64,000 bases of DNA from Oenanthe sinensis (lineage: Eukaryota > Streptophyta > Magnoliopsida > Apiales > Apiaceae), in NCBI GenBank assembly GCA_028671895.1, contig CM053798.1:10693501-10757500 (forward strand), read 5' to 3'. The notes below the pieces were generated by a model. That model was not told the origin of the DNA and searched no databases. It saw nothing but the letters and a program-made list of their open reading frames with translations. The translations under genes were made by a program, and so were the position numbers. Position 1 is the stretch's first letter; every line of letters begins with the position of its first letter. This document shows positions 38,266-50,534 of this stretch, one piece after another.

Positions 38266-39295
38266 TTAAAGATAGTTAAGTTACCAAGTAAATGTTACAA
38301 CTACTTCGCTTAATGAATGTATGCATGGTGTGTTTATTTATTTATTTTCTTGTGCAGATACTAACAATAAATTCTACAGTAATAAATTGTTGTGAGCTGA
38401 GTTGGAGAATAAATGGATGCAGTATGTTGGTATGATTTGATTTTTTGAAAAGCTTTAGTGATAATATTACAAAATATATTTGTGACATGTGGCTAAATGG
38501 CTAAGGGATACACTCAAGTTGAGTCAGATAGCTACAATTAGCATACTCGAGTGGCAGTTCCCTTGGTTTGTACTATCTCTCTTCCTCCCTGTTTTTATGG
38601 TACGTGTTTCAACATTTTTTTTACGTATAATAAAAGTTCTACATATTTGAATAATTTTTTTTATTTTATTCAATCTTTTTCTCATTTCATTTTGTTGAGG
38701 GACCAGGTGTATACGGATTGGTCAATCTAATTAAACTGATCAAATCTGATTCGTCCGATTGAACTGATATTATACAAAAACTCGATATTTGACGGGTTAA
38801 ATAAATTCGAATTGAAATGCTGTTTGTTAAATGTCGAAAGACACTCTATCAACGGGGCTACTAAGCACCAAAGAACTACTGAGTCAGCAAAGACGCTCAG
38901 AACATGACAATAGATAAATCTTTGTTATTGAAAACAACAGTAGCACAGATATCAAAAGACAACATATGCCAGAATATATGACCATGAGTAAAAAGAAGCA
39001 ATATAGACTGGTACATATCCAGTCGACATTGTCTGCAGAGTCTTGTATTTGCACAAAATTTATCATAATACAACTGATAAAATATCAGATATCCAGTGCT
39101 TTTTTATGTATCTTGGAAGACTTCACAAGATCATTGAACTGCAATCTAGCAAACTATATTACGATCAAGGCGAAATGGCCACGAGTTCATTTGTATAGGC
39201 TATGCAGATAATGGATATAGGATGGAACAAATGGACAAGCTGGAATTTAACGAAATTGAGAAACGTCAATACCCAGGGATGGAACGTAAGCTAAG
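38266..39295. other. Intergenic DNA
   Basis: No gene recognised. A weak tRNA box-A-like stretch near 38492 lacks box B and a cloverleaf, so no RNA gene is called. Confidence 0.45.
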
Positions 39296-39480
39296 AGCAT
39301 CTTCAATGAGACACTAAAACACTAAAATAGTGTTAAAGTAACACTATTTTAGTGTAAAACCAACATCAATGGAACACTAAAATAGTGTCAAGATGACACT
39401 AAATAATCGGAGTGACATCAAATTTGGTGTCAAACATACATTTGGTGTCACTTGACACTAAATTTGGTGTCCTCTCAAAT
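39296..39480. mobile_element. MITE-like element with palindromic ACACTATTTTAGTGT blocks
   Basis: It begins GAGCATCTTCAATGAGACAC, like the GAGCATCTCCAATGG start of several plant MITEs. Repeated self-complementary blocks (ACACTAAAATAGTGTT, AACACTATTTTAGTGT) and TTTGGTGTC repeats follow. The right end is unclear, so it may be truncated. Confidence 0.45.
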
Positions 39481-39556
39481 TCCAACTATACCCTTATATT
39501 TGTTAACAAAAATAAATCTATACCTTTTAAGTCCTAAAACTCAATTCTTTACTATT

Positions 39557-40140
39557 TTAATAAGTAAAAGATTCTTTATAGGGTAGGATATATGGTAAAA
39601 GATTCTTTATAATGTAAGATATAGTGTAACTCACATCGAAGTTGTTTTCCAATTCAAAAATATTAAATCTAGTTGATGCCCGAGAGCTAACACAACCAAG
39701 ATACAGATGGTCGCTGCACTCGATCTCCAAAATACCATCATACTCGACAATATAACAAGCCATCATACATTTCATGTCTTGGAGGTATTGTAATTGTTTT
39801 CTAGTCTAGACCTTCAAGGTCAATCAATAACATTCTAATCTATTAAAACTAAACCCAATGTCCCAGTAGGTAGCACATTCCCATAAACTTCATTATCAAA
39901 ATCTACATGCTTAATTCCATTAGCTGTAAAATTGGTGGCTTCCCATTCACCACTTTCGGAATAATATATATTGAACTGACATAGATCTGGACTTACTTTC
40001 TTCGGACAAACTCTTTTTGTAAACGAGTGATATCATAGGGTCAAGAGCTAAGTTACAGAAAACATATGATCTGTTTATAGCATTTAATTCAAGCAAATTA
40101 AAGGAATCATCTTACTATGGCCAGTCATTCAATTACAAGC
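39557..40140 (-). pseudogene. Partial duplicate of the adjacent F-box-type gene
   Basis: On the minus strand, pieces reading YSESGEWEATNFTAN (near 39920-39990) and LYLGCVSSRASTRFNIFELE (39557-39775) match in order the neighbour's YSSESGEWETTDVTAN and HLHLVYTRSQESRVFNIFEM. Upstream, VFCNLALDP matches VYCNLAFNP. Stops and frame changes separate them and there is no F-box. It is a tandem, truncated copy of the C-terminal F-box-associated half. Confidence 0.7.
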
Positions 40141-40154
40141 AAAGCATAGGTGTT

Positions 40155-41105
40155 TTAATGATTGCAATCACGGTTGCTTACTCGAAATTGAGTTAACAGG
40201 CTAACATCTGACGTATAGGAGTACTTGATAAGCCATTTCGTACTAACTCTGTCCATCTCAAAAATATTGAATACTCTGGACTCCTGAGACCTAGTGTAAA
40301 CTAGATGCAAATGCCCATTACATTCTCCGAAATAGTGCATGGTAAGCCATCATGCAACGTAGGCCTTGGAATCATTGTCAAATTATGAGCTTCAACATTG
40401 AAACAATAACAAAGAATTTCATCAGGCATAATCCAATATATAGAACCATTCCAATAAACTCCTTCTTGAAAATCTATACCCGAAGGTTGATTAGCTGTAA
40501 CATCAGTGGTTTCCCATTCACCACTTTCAGATGAATAAATAACAAATAGACAGTGATCAAAACTCAACGAGTACATCACACCAAGTATCTTGTAATGGAG
40601 TGATCTCAAAGGGTTAAAAGCTAAGTTACAGTAAACAAATGGTACATACTTCGCATTTACCTCAGGTAAAGGAATCATATTGCTCTGACCAGTTGTCCAA
40701 TTACGAACAAAATATTACCAACTCTGGTCAGGCCTGATTACTTGAACAAGTTGTAGTCCGTTACAGGACTGCACCATTTGAGGTAAACCATCGACGCTGC
40801 CTTGCAAGACAGAGAATTCAAGTGGGAGGTTAGCGGTCTAGAGAGTAAAAGTAATGAAACTTTTTGAGGTATAGCCGTAGAGCAGAAGAAAAGGCCAGAA
40901 GGCATGGAGCTAGAATTCCTGTGACGGAGACTGTGGTTGAGCCCAAATTGTGGTTCAGTTATGAGAGAAAGCCATGCTTTCGAGACGGATTTAAATCGAA
41001 TGAGTGTCAGTGCAGGTAAGTACAACAATATTTGTGTTACAAGATCATCATTGTTGCCAACTAGCTCCGCGGCAATGACTGTTTTTCTGTTCTCAGATTC
41101 TTAGA
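40155..41105 (-). pseudogene. F-box protein gene with F-box-associated domain, frameshifted
   Basis: F-box proteins recruit targets to SCF ubiquitin ligases. On the minus strand an F-box reads DDLVTQILLYLPALTLIRFK then SVSKAWLSLITEPQF. Next is a piece ending SCNGLQLVQVIRPDQSW in a different phase, then IPLPEVNAKYVPFVYCNLAF and ESGEWETTDVTANQPSG, then CNGHLHLVYTRSQESRVFNI in a third phase. Phase changes lie near 40800, 40700 and 40320. The ATG near 41105 reads only 15 codons before TAG, while the F-box lies in the next frame. These defects suggest an inactive gene. Confidence 0.75.
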
Positions 41106-41916
41106 CATCATATGCTATGCAATAGTTGTAAACCCTGTCAATCTCCGGGAGGAAAAAAATATTTATAGAGAATTTGATAACAACCTAATACAAAAGCAAT
41201 TGTGGGCCTCATGTGGTACTTTAAATAGTAATTTGTTTCAGGGCCCACCAAATATACCTCAAATTTTGAGCGTTTTAGTTTCCAAGTGGCCGGACAATTT
41301 ACGAATTAAAACAAATAATATGTGATGAGAAAATCATTTGAAATTATTTTTGTGTACGTAACATTAATTTAACACTCAGTTAACATCAATTTATGTATGT
41401 AAGTGGATTATTAAGTTTAAAAAGTTTTTATAATTAAATATTTTAAACTTTTTATATAGTTTTTTTTTAAAAAAATTATATAGTTTATTTTAATCCTAGT
41501 TCATATCCGACCCAATTCAATCTATCTTCCGATATTAAAACTCAAATCATCATTGAAATTTTCTTATTAACCAGTATTAAAATAGTAAATTTTAATATAA
41601 TTATTATAATATATAATAAAAAATAATTATCTTTTATATTTAATACTGAAAGATATATTTTTAAATAACTAATATCACTCCAATGCACCTTAATATTGTT
41701 GAGTGCAAATATAATAAAATAAATATACCATAAAAAATACAATTCTTTAATTCTTTTAATCAATCTATGGCCACCAAATTTAGATCGGATCTCACTGGCC
41801 CGACCCGTGACCTAAAGCCCTAGGAAAACCCCCGAATTGTAAATTTTCAAATCTTTTTTCTCATATAAATACATTTATTCAAAAATTAAACACTTGAGAG
41901 CTTCACAAATTAACTT
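41106..41916. other. Intergenic DNA before the PPR gene
   Basis: AT-rich, no gene recognised. The last 100 bases are probably the PPR 5' UTR. Confidence 0.45.
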
Positions 41917-43779
41917 ATGAACATGAAGCAAGCCAAGAAAATACTGAGTTCTCTACGACTCGTTAACTCGCTATCCCTGACTCAACTAACTCGGACTCAC
42001 TCACTACTCACTCAGGTAGCTCATTCTCCTCCAACTACATTTCATTTTACAAATCAATTCATGTTCTTTTCATCACAACCAAATAGTATCATAAGTCTTG
42101 TATTATCAAATGATTGGTCACAAAAAATAGAACAAAAATTATACAAGTCTAATACAAAACTGACCCATGAATCTGTTATGTATGTATTGAAGAATCTTGA
42201 TAAAGACCCACTAAAAGCATCCAAATTCTTGATGTGGGTCACTGAGAAAAATGGGATTGAGCCTAATTCTAGTAGTTTTTGTTTATTGCTTCGAATCTTG
42301 GCTAAAAATAATGCGATGATGGGGTTTTGGTTTACAGTGAATAAGATGAAGGAATATGGGTTGGTTATCGATGAGGAGAGTTATAAGACTATGGTTGGAC
42401 ATTTTAAGAGTTTGAAGATGGTTGGTGATGCTAAGGGTTTGACTAGGTTTTACGATATGATGGTTCGGAATGGTGTTGTTGATTGTAAGGTGAAGGAGGT
42501 TGTTGAAGTTGTCGAGAGGTTAGAGTGGAGTTGTGAGGTGGAGAAATGGTTGATGGAGATGAGATTATGTGTGTCGGAGGTTTTTGTGGTTAGGGTTTTG
42601 ATGGGGCTTCGTAGAAGGCCGTTGAAAGCGTTTGAGGTTTTTAAGTGGTTTGTCAAGGGTTGTAATTTTGTACATGGGGTTGGAACTTATAATGTGATGG
42701 TTAGGGTACTTGGAAGATACGATTCTATAGAGGAATTTTGGGGTTTGTTGAAAGAAATGAAGGATGCAGGCTATGACTTGGATATTGATACTTATATTAA
42801 GATTTCGAGACGTTTTCAGAAGAATAAGATGTTAGAAGACGCTGTTAAGCTTTATGAACGTATGATGGACGGTCCATATAATCCTTTAGCTAAAGAATGT
42901 AGTGTACTTTTGAGGGTTATTGCTGCGAGTAATACTCCGGATTTTGATTTGGTGTTTAGAGTTGTAGATAAATTTGAAGCGGCAGGGAATATTCTTGAAA
43001 AGGCTGGTTATGATTTAATTCATAGGTCTCTGACTAGGGTGGGAAGATTCGACGAAGCAGAGAAGATTATGGAAACCATGAGAGATACAGGGTATGAACC
43101 CGATAACATAACTTACAGCCAATTAATATTTGGATTATGTAAAGCAAGAAGATTAGAAGAAGCATGTAAAGTGCTGGATGTGATGGTAGCAAACAAATGT
43201 TTTCCTGATTTAAAGACTTGGACAACCTTAATACAAGGACATTGTGCAGCTGGTTTAGTTGATAGGGCATTATATTATTTTTCGAAAATGATGGAGGAAA
43301 ACTGTGAAGCGGATGCTGACCTATTGGATGTTCTAGTAAATGGATTCCTTACTCAAAATAGAAGTGATGGTGCATACACATTGCTGACTGAGCTGGTGAA
43401 TAGGGCTCGTCTGAGACCTTGGCAGGCTACATATAAAAATCTGATTCAACATCTTTTAGGCGAACGAAGGCTTGAAGAAGCAGTGAGCCTTCTCCACTTG
43501 ATGAGGAAAAGCAACTACCCCCCTTATCCAGAACCATTTCTTCAATATATATCGAAGTTTGGGACTGTAGACGATGCTCTAAGGTTTTTGAAGGTGCTGA
43601 GTTCCAAAGAATATCCAACTGTTTCAGCTTATCAACATGTATTTCAATCTCTCTTCCAGGAAGGTAGACATTCAGAGGCCAAAGATCTTCTTTACAAGTG
43701 CCCTCTCCATATTCGCAAGCATCAAGCAATCTGCAGCCTTTTTGGTGCTGTAGAGAGTACCAATCATGGTGCTTCTTGA
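41917..43779 (+). CDS. P-type pentatricopeptide repeat protein
   Basis: Organelle RNA-binding protein. One intronless frame of 620 residues, typical of plant PPR genes. The N-terminus (about 1-60) is rich in Ser, Thr, Leu and Arg with few acidic residues, fitting a mitochondrial or plastid presequence. PPR-type helical pairs start near residue 70 (LKASKFLMWV...PNSSSFCLLLRILAK) and are clearest at GTYNVMVRVLGRYDS, ITYSQLIFGLCKARRLEEAC and LKTWTTLIQGHCAAGLVDRA, running to about 590. No E, DYW or SMR domain follows, so it is P-class and more likely to act in splicing or RNA stability than editing. The overall style recalls the Arabidopsis BIR6 group, but this is from memory. The first of two close Met codons at 41917 is taken as the start. 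Intact. Confidence 0.92.
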   Translation: MNMKQAKKILSSLRLVNSLSLTQLTRTHSLLTQVAHSPPTTFHFTNQFMFFSSQPNSIISLVLSNDWSQKIEQKLYKSNTKLTHESVMYVLKNLDKDPLKASKFLMWVTEKNGIEPNSSSFCLLLRILAKNNAMMGFWFTVNKMKEYGLVIDEESYKTMVGHFKSLKMVGDAKGLTRFYDMMVRNGVVDCKVKEVVEVVERLEWSCEVEKWLMEMRLCVSEVFVVRVLMGLRRRPLKAFEVFKWFVKGCNFVHGVGTYNVMVRVLGRYDSIEEFWGLLKEMKDAGYDLDIDTYIKISRRFQKNKMLEDAVKLYERMMDGPYNPLAKECSVLLRVIAASNTPDFDLVFRVVDKFEAAGNILEKAGYDLIHRSLTRVGRFDEAEKIMETMRDTGYEPDNITYSQLIFGLCKARRLEEACKVLDVMVANKCFPDLKTWTTLIQGHCAAGLVDRALYYFSKMMEENCEADADLLDVLVNGFLTQNRSDGAYTLLTELVNRARLRPWQATYKNLIQHLLGERRLEEAVSLLHLMRKSNYPPYPEPFLQYISKFGTVDDALRFLKVLSSKEYPTVSAYQHVFQSLFQEGRHSEAKDLLYKCPLHIRKHQAICSLFGAVESTNHGAS

Positions 43780-44880
43780 CATTGTAAGCATGATGAATAT
43801 ATTTGATTTATTGGAGCCAGAACCATGGATGTAAGTAGCTGAGCAGCTCAACTCTGACACGCTCAAATGATAATGTGGATCTGGTAATTTGGCTTATCCA
43901 AGCTTATATTACAAGACCACAATTTCAAACATATTCTTTTGGTAAAACTTATTAATTATGTAAACAAGATGAATAAAAATAAGTTAAACATACCATCTGT
44001 CTTCTGCAATTCAGTCCTTTTTAAAGATGTATAATTTCTAATTTTAAAGGCTTTAATATATTTCTGTATATATTAATTTAGCTAAAAAGAGTAATCAAAT
44101 ATACTGAAGAGCCTAAATGAGGCAAAAGATGACTAAATTAAAAATAAATTAATTTAGTTCTTTCATTATATGTTGGAGGATATAATTGAACCAAATGACG
44201 CGATTTTCATTGGTGTTCTGAGCCAGACTCAGATCATGATATCGAAGAATCTAAATCTGTACAAATTGCCACAACGAGACAAAGCTGATACCAAAGGTTT
44301 TCAACAAGTATATGTTACCACAACCCTATCTTCGGTTTCAGAGTTTCAACATAATAGGGAGTGTGAGTCTTTAATCTCAATAAATATAAATATAATTTCT
44401 TGATCCCAGATATTGATTCAACAAGATTCAAGTGCATAACCAAATCAATGCAAATGAAGTACTAGATAATGTAGACTTGAGAAATGACAAAGGAGCACAA
44501 TAATAATAGAATAGATTGATATTAATGTAGATAAAATGATTTAAAACGTTTTTGAAAAAATTGTAATGCAGGAATTTTAACAAAATGATTATAAATACAA
44601 ACTTATTCACAGAAAGAAATAAGCACAAATTTTCTTCTATTCTTTTCATACCAACATAATTGTAGATTAATAGGAACATACTTAGCCAACAAATGACCGA
44701 AAAAAGGTTAATATATAGATGTGCACTACAACATGAATTCCAGTAGAAACGACAATTAGTTTACCATCCACATAAAGAACTGTACTCAGCCGACCAGAAA
44801 CATAAACTACTAGATAACATTCTGCATTCACTTGCTACATTTATTTATATATATACCATCATAACTAACGAGATTTCATA
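43780..44880. other. Intergenic DNA between convergent PPR and NBR1-like genes
   Basis: Contains the 3' UTRs of the two convergent genes. No other gene: an open frame of about 75 codons at 44170-44403 has no family match I recognise. Confidence 0.45.
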
Positions 44881-47800
44881 TTATGCATCCTCCTCTCCAG
44901 TGATCAGATCCATGACCACGTGCTTAATGCTCCCATTGTTTTTCTTTAGAAGCATTTTGTTCTTTTCATGGTTTGAGAAACCCTACAAGAATAAGAACTC
45001 CGTAAATGACCATCATTCTTATAGAAAAAATAACACTAACGAGTGAGCAAAAGTTTGCAGTAAACTTACCATCTCCTCCAGCTCTACAAGCATAGGATCC
45101 CACTCTGTATCTGTATCACAGAGCTCATCCAGTGCTTCTTCTAGATCATACTTATTCTTCCTCAAGATTTCCCTGTTCAAATCAACCTGAGTGAAACCCA
45201 TATTCTCCAGCTCCTTCAATAAGGTCTGCTCGACATCTGTCGTATATGCAGAGACATCCATATCTGAGTTTTGTGGAACAGAAATTGCAATTGGTTCGAC
45301 TTTAGACTGATCAACGACAGGGTATGTCACTGGTGAAGAAGCTTCGGGCATAGCTGAACTTGAATTAGCTCCAGCAACCAACAAAGTCTCGTTATTTGGA
45401 AGTTCAGTCCCCTGGTCCAATGTAGGAGTATCAATGTCGATAAGGTCATCTTTCGGAAGATCAAGCCCCTGGTCCCCTGCAGGAGTATCAATGTCGATAA
45501 GGTCATCTCCAATTTTGGGCTCAATAGAGGCATTCACGTTCTGCAAGTTCATGATGCCACTGCTAACAGGAGGGAAGTTCAGATTGAAGTCATGATGATT
45601 TTTTCTATTTGAGCCCTTCAAAGAAGAACCAACCTGAAAGAGATGAATTAGAAAACTTGGTTCCCATATTGTTAACAATACAAAGTACAACAAGATCATA
45701 TGCAATCAAAGACCTGAATGAGAACCCGGATTCGTTGTCCAAATTTATAGCCTGATGGAGAGGACATCCTCCATAATGAGATGTACCGACCAGGAATTTC
45801 TGGAGCAGTAAAATCAACTGCAATGTCAATTTCCTTGTCTACTGGATATCCTTCAGCAGGAATCTGCATTAGATCATGAGAGGCAGAACAGATTTAAACA
45901 CCACATAAAGATAGTAAAGAGTACCCTTTCAAATAAAAAACAAAAAAATAAGACAGTATTTTTTAGTATTTTACACAAATAAGAAAACTCAAAGTCCAAA
46001 ACATCACACATCCAAACCTTCAAGTCGCAAGAAAGTGTTTTGCTGAGCTTTTCTCCCCCAATCCACACAAGTTTTGTCCCATGAGGCCAAGCAGCAGCAC
46101 CATTGTTCCTCATCCGCCAAATCTTTGTGAAGTGGGTTAACAGTGTAATGATAGTTCCATCCGGTATATTAACATCCAGTACAAAGAAACTATCTAACTT
46201 GGCATGATCTGCAAGCAACATTGATGAATGTCCGAGAAAATGCTGCATTTAAAAGTAACAAGCCATCAGTTGCATAAATAGATATGAGCAGATTAGGAAA
46301 AACAGAACAATTAAATATACTTGACTGACAGGATGACAGGAATTCAACGGGTTAGGACTCTGGTACTGGTAATTCACAGGAATGTCCATCCTGATGTACT
46401 CGGCCTCAATTCCCATAAAATAAAAGCAGTCGATACACAAATCATAGTCCTCTTTTCTGCAAATAAAAGTATTGTTTACCAATCCTATTGAGATAAATCA
46501 GGAAATATAACATGGAATAAAATATATAAAAAGCTCCATACACTTTAGATTTAAACCGAGGTCCAGTTATTGGATGAACCCCACATCCATCACATTGAAT
46601 ACCACCATGAATCACACTACCCATAAGATCACTGTAATTGTAGCTCCTTCTCACTGGGGGCGTGACAAGCGGAAGTTGATGTCTATGCATATAAGGTGAA
46701 ACTGGATGGCCCGAAAGAGGTAAAGCATTCCCATTCAAGGATTTAGGACCCATAGCAGGCTTCCATCCAGGAAGAGATTCATATGAATTCATAACAAACT
46801 TCATCTTAGGACCAGATCGACCATTCTTTCCAACCTTCTTGCCTTCAGATCCAATATCGTTGTGCCTCTTCGAATCTTTAAACCATTTGGGAGATGAATT
46901 TTCAAGCAAGATTGAAGATTTATCCTCGGAATTTGCATTGTCCGTAGCTGGCACAACAAAGCCCTCAGAATTACCAGAAGCATTTTCTAGCTCAGTGTCA
47001 AGGCTTTTCATTTTGGAAAGTTGGGTAGGCCTGACAGATGTAGAATTGTTTTTGTCCTTTGTCACTGGTGCATCAGTAGAGTGTTCTGAAGGACCACTTT
47101 TTGCACCAGCTACAGAAACCTCTTTCAGGTAGGTAAGTCCCATCTTTACCAAAGAATCAAGAATAACATTGTATCCTTCCGGAGAATTTGTATCAAGTCC
47201 CAACTCAGTTGAGAACTTTGATACAGTTTCATGGATAGTACCAGGGAGAGAATTCAATACTTCCGAAACAGATGTGTTCCCAACTTGCAATGGAAGCTGC
47301 AACCCTTGTGATCTCACAGGGGTCGAATTTCCACTTGATCTACCATGAGGTATAAGACTAACACTCCTTTCAGTATTCAATCTAACAGTTATTCTCAGTG
47401 GGTTAAGTGACTGACGCATTATATCAGTCAAATCTTCTTCATCAGCAAGTTGTATCATATCCCCGTCTTCGTCAACATATGTAAAATCAAGCTCAGAACC
47501 AGCAGGAAAACTGAAAAGAGAAAAGACCTTCTTCCTTAATGCATTCATGTCAAGATCAAACTTTCCATCAACAACACGTGAACTGAAGCGCCTAAGTGTT
47601 TCACCATATTGAACCTGTCCCATACATTAAAAAGATCTTAGCACAGACTAATCAAATAACAACCAAAAATTCATGCACCAAAGTTACCAAAGGTAATACT
47701 CCGTATTAGCTTTGTAACTTAACTAACAATTATGATTATCTGTGATACACTATCTGTTCAAACGGTTAGAAAGTAAAAGTTCCACAAGGGTAATATTAGC

Positions 47801-48174
47801 TTTGTCCGAATCAAATAACAAATTAAAAATGTCCAAAACCTTTTAATCATAATTTGTAAATTTCACAAAAAAACCAATAAAGTAAAGTTGGTTTTATCTT
47901 ACAAATTCACAAAAGAGGCCACAAATTTACGGATTACATGTCAACAAAATTACTACCCAGAAATAAATAGCACACATCCATTCATAAATAACAATGATAC
48001 TAAAGATTTTACAAATATGTAGTGTATAATCAAGCATACATAAATAAACACAGTAACAGAACAACTGATATAACTCTGATCAAACACACTAAACAAATAT
48101 CAATATCCATATATATCACACACACCCACAGAGAGAGAGATAAAACAATATCAAGTTTATCAGTATCCACACAC

Positions 48175-48225
<51 letters not shown>

Positions 48226-48382
48226 CCATTAATGATCTCAAAACAGCAAACAATCAAGAATCAAAAACAAGGAAAAAACACAACATGGGCAAGAAAGAAA
48301 TCAACAAAACAAGCGATTAAAACAAAAAAAGATCAAGAAAAGGTGATAAAAATCGAACCTTGATGACAACAGAAGGCTCCAT
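44881..48382 (-). CDS. NBR1: NBR1/JOKA2-type selective autophagy receptor (7 exons)
   Basis: Cargo receptor that links ubiquitinated aggregates to ATG8 on autophagosomes. Minus-strand exons 48359-48382, 46542-47614, 46321-46456, 46018-46242, 45714-45863, 45070-45633 and 44881-44982 join in phase to 758 codons (757 residues). A PB1 domain at about 1-88 starts MEPSVVIK, with YVDEDGDMIQLADEEDL as the acidic cluster used for self-assembly. The ZZ zinc finger is at about 344-390 (CDGC at 349-352; CIDC at 373-376). The four-tryptophan NBR1 domain is at about 412-536. A C-terminal UBA is at about 668-708 (LLKELENMGF...ALDELCD). The ATG8-interacting motif is WDPM at 714-717, then VELEEM. The tiny first exon encodes only eight residues, followed by a 744-base intron with a GA microsatellite. 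The architecture is complete. Confidence 0.95.
48183..48221. repeat. GA microsatellite in NBR1 intron 1
   Basis: An uninterrupted (GA)n run of about 40 bases, 140 bases downstream of the tiny first exon on the gene's strand, where it reads (TC)n. Such tracts near plant 5' ends can bind GAGA-type factors; that role is inference. Confidence 0.9.
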
Positions 48383-48842
48383 AGCAAAAACGAGAGAGAC
48401 CCTTTTGAAAAGAAAGATTAATATATAAAAGAAACCCTGAAATTTCACACTCAGAGAAGCCTTAAAAAAGATTAGGGAGAAGATAAACACGAACGTAGAG
48501 CAAATATATATATAAATAAGTTAAGATGAGTGCAAGTGATCCGATATATTCAAGGCAAGACAGTGTTTGGGTCGATTGATCTTTCCTTCTCCAGGAAGCT
48601 AATTAATAACACACGTCTATTTTTATTTTTTTACCGCTAGTGTTATATGTTAACCTCGTATTTACCATTTCTAATTCAATCGTCCTTTACCAATAAAATT
48701 AAAATAAAATTTATAATGAGTTTGAATTTATTTACAATTTTCAAATTGTTTGTTGCCAAACACGTTTAAATGACACAAGTGGTAAATAGTTTATTTTCTT
48801 CGGTCCGTCCCCCCTATTCTTGGTTGGCCTCGGGCTAAACCG

Positions 48843-48890
<48 letters not shown>

Positions 48891-49542
48891 TTATTTATTT
48901 ATTTATTTAAACGGGAATATCAAAAATCTAATATTTAAAAATAACCATTTTAATAATAAAATATGAATTAATATTTTCTTCACTAATAAATATATTTTTA
49001 GTGTATTTATATTATAATTATAGAATCAACTTTTAATCCATGTACTTGTTATATATTATATAAGTTGCAAATCTTTCTACCCAAATCAAATATTTTTATA
49101 TTTAATTTAGGATTATTATTATATATATATATATTTACAATTTAATTTGATATTTTAATTATTTAAGTACTAATATGAACATACAATAAAACTATCACAA
49201 ATATTAGATAACTTTAATGTAGAAAATTAAATATAATCCAAAATAAAATATTACTAAAATAAAATATGTATATAAATGAAATGATGAATGGATACAGAAT
49301 TTATGTAATTAATAAAAGACAAATCCTTAAATATCAAATTAACAAACTTATATAATTAATAAAAATCTTATTATATTTGAAAAAATTATAAGTAAATTGA
49401 AAATGTCAAATATGAGGATTGTATTATTGAAATACTACATATATGAAATTTATTTTTTGATGAATATTATTGACAATTGAGTTCGATCGAATTTTATAAA
49501 TTGAAATACTTTTAAATTTTGAAAATAATATAACTATAAATT
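48383..49542. other. NBR1 upstream region and AT-rich DNA
   Basis: Presumed promoter and 5' UTR of the minus-strand NBR1 gene, then a (TA)n run at about 48845-48886 followed by (TTTA)n to about 48909, then very AT-rich DNA. No gene seen. Confidence 0.5.
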
Positions 49543-50191
49543 TGTTGGACTTTCGCTTGGTGAAGAAGAAAATGATACACACCAGATATTTATATGAATA
49601 CACTATTCGAATTAACAAACTTAATTGAACGTTTAAACCACAACGTTCAAATTAGTTAAGGTAATTCAAACTGTGATATTCAAACTACGAATATTGAGGT
49701 TGTAGATGATAAAATAAACATTTGAAAACTCAAATACTAGATAAGAGTTGGTTAAATAAAAGATAAAGTTTAGTCATAACCCAACTCCTATTAAATAGGA
49801 AACTTAATTCGAATAATAAAATATGTTTGGATAAATAAAATCTGAGCTCTAATATAATATATAAACACATATATAATAGATAAGCTCATACAAAAGAAGA
49901 TCATAAGTAATCTCCATGAAAATAGGACTTCACACTTTATCCAATAGTTTCTACGCTCCCAGAATCAGCTTGCTGGAACAAACTATTTCCATGTTGTCAG
50001 TTTGCTGGAACGCTATGTTTTCCTGTTTTCAGCTTGCTGTCAACGTACTAATTCACATTATACTGATGTTTCATATCAGTAAACTAATTCCTGCAAAACT
50101 ATGTTAGTACAAATATAACAACATGGTATTTTATATCAAGTACAAGTTTTCAGCTTGCTATCAGTGATCATTAAAATCTAAAAGGGTTTCA
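49543..50191 (-). repeat. 3' LTR of the older Sirevirus-like element C
   Basis: On the minus strand it starts TGAAACCC right after a polypurine tract. It ends at a proposed ...AAGTCCAACA near 49543, a choice based on the CA end only. Inside, CAGCAAGCTGA or close variants occur four times (near 49967, 49999, 50032 and 50155 in plus-strand form CAGCTTGCTG). This is another family-specific repeated word. Confidence 0.5.
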
Positions 50192-50205
50192 ATCTCCCCT
50201 TTTTG
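50192..50205 (-). other. Polypurine tract of element C
   Basis: The minus strand reads TCAAAAAGGGGAGA followed by the TGAAACCC LTR start, in the position and style of the tracts of elements A and B. Confidence 0.6.
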
Positions 50206-50534
50206 ATGATTACTCAAAATTAATTTAGGATAATATAAACTCCCCCTAAATTCCTGCAATCCTGTAAACACATGATATAAAATTGCAAATATAACATACT
50301 AAGCACTTAATAGATAAATTTAAACCAAATTCATAGCATATCATAATAAAACATACATATCAACATGTATACCAATAAATTATCCAAAATAACCAAGTAC
50401 CAAATACCACAAATATTCAAGAACCACAGATACCGGTAAAATTAACATGTCTATTATGCTTGAAAAATTAAAAACTAAGACTACCCAACCTAATTCTCCT
50501 AAAATACTCCCCCTTAATCATTAAAAAGAAATAA
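50206..50534 (-). other. Non-coding 3' end of element C
   Basis: AT-rich stretch between the third-ORF stop and the polypurine tract. It contains a second purine-rich piece (minus AGGGGGAGT near 50240). No coding sequence. Confidence 0.45.

Noticed and set aside
38485..38600. Possible tRNA or SINE near TGGCTAAATGG
   Set aside because: A box-A-like stretch only; no box B and no cloverleaf could be drawn.
48022..48363. Plus-strand open frame through the GA repeat
   Set aside because: It arises from the microsatellite and lies within intron 1 of the minus-strand NBR1 gene.
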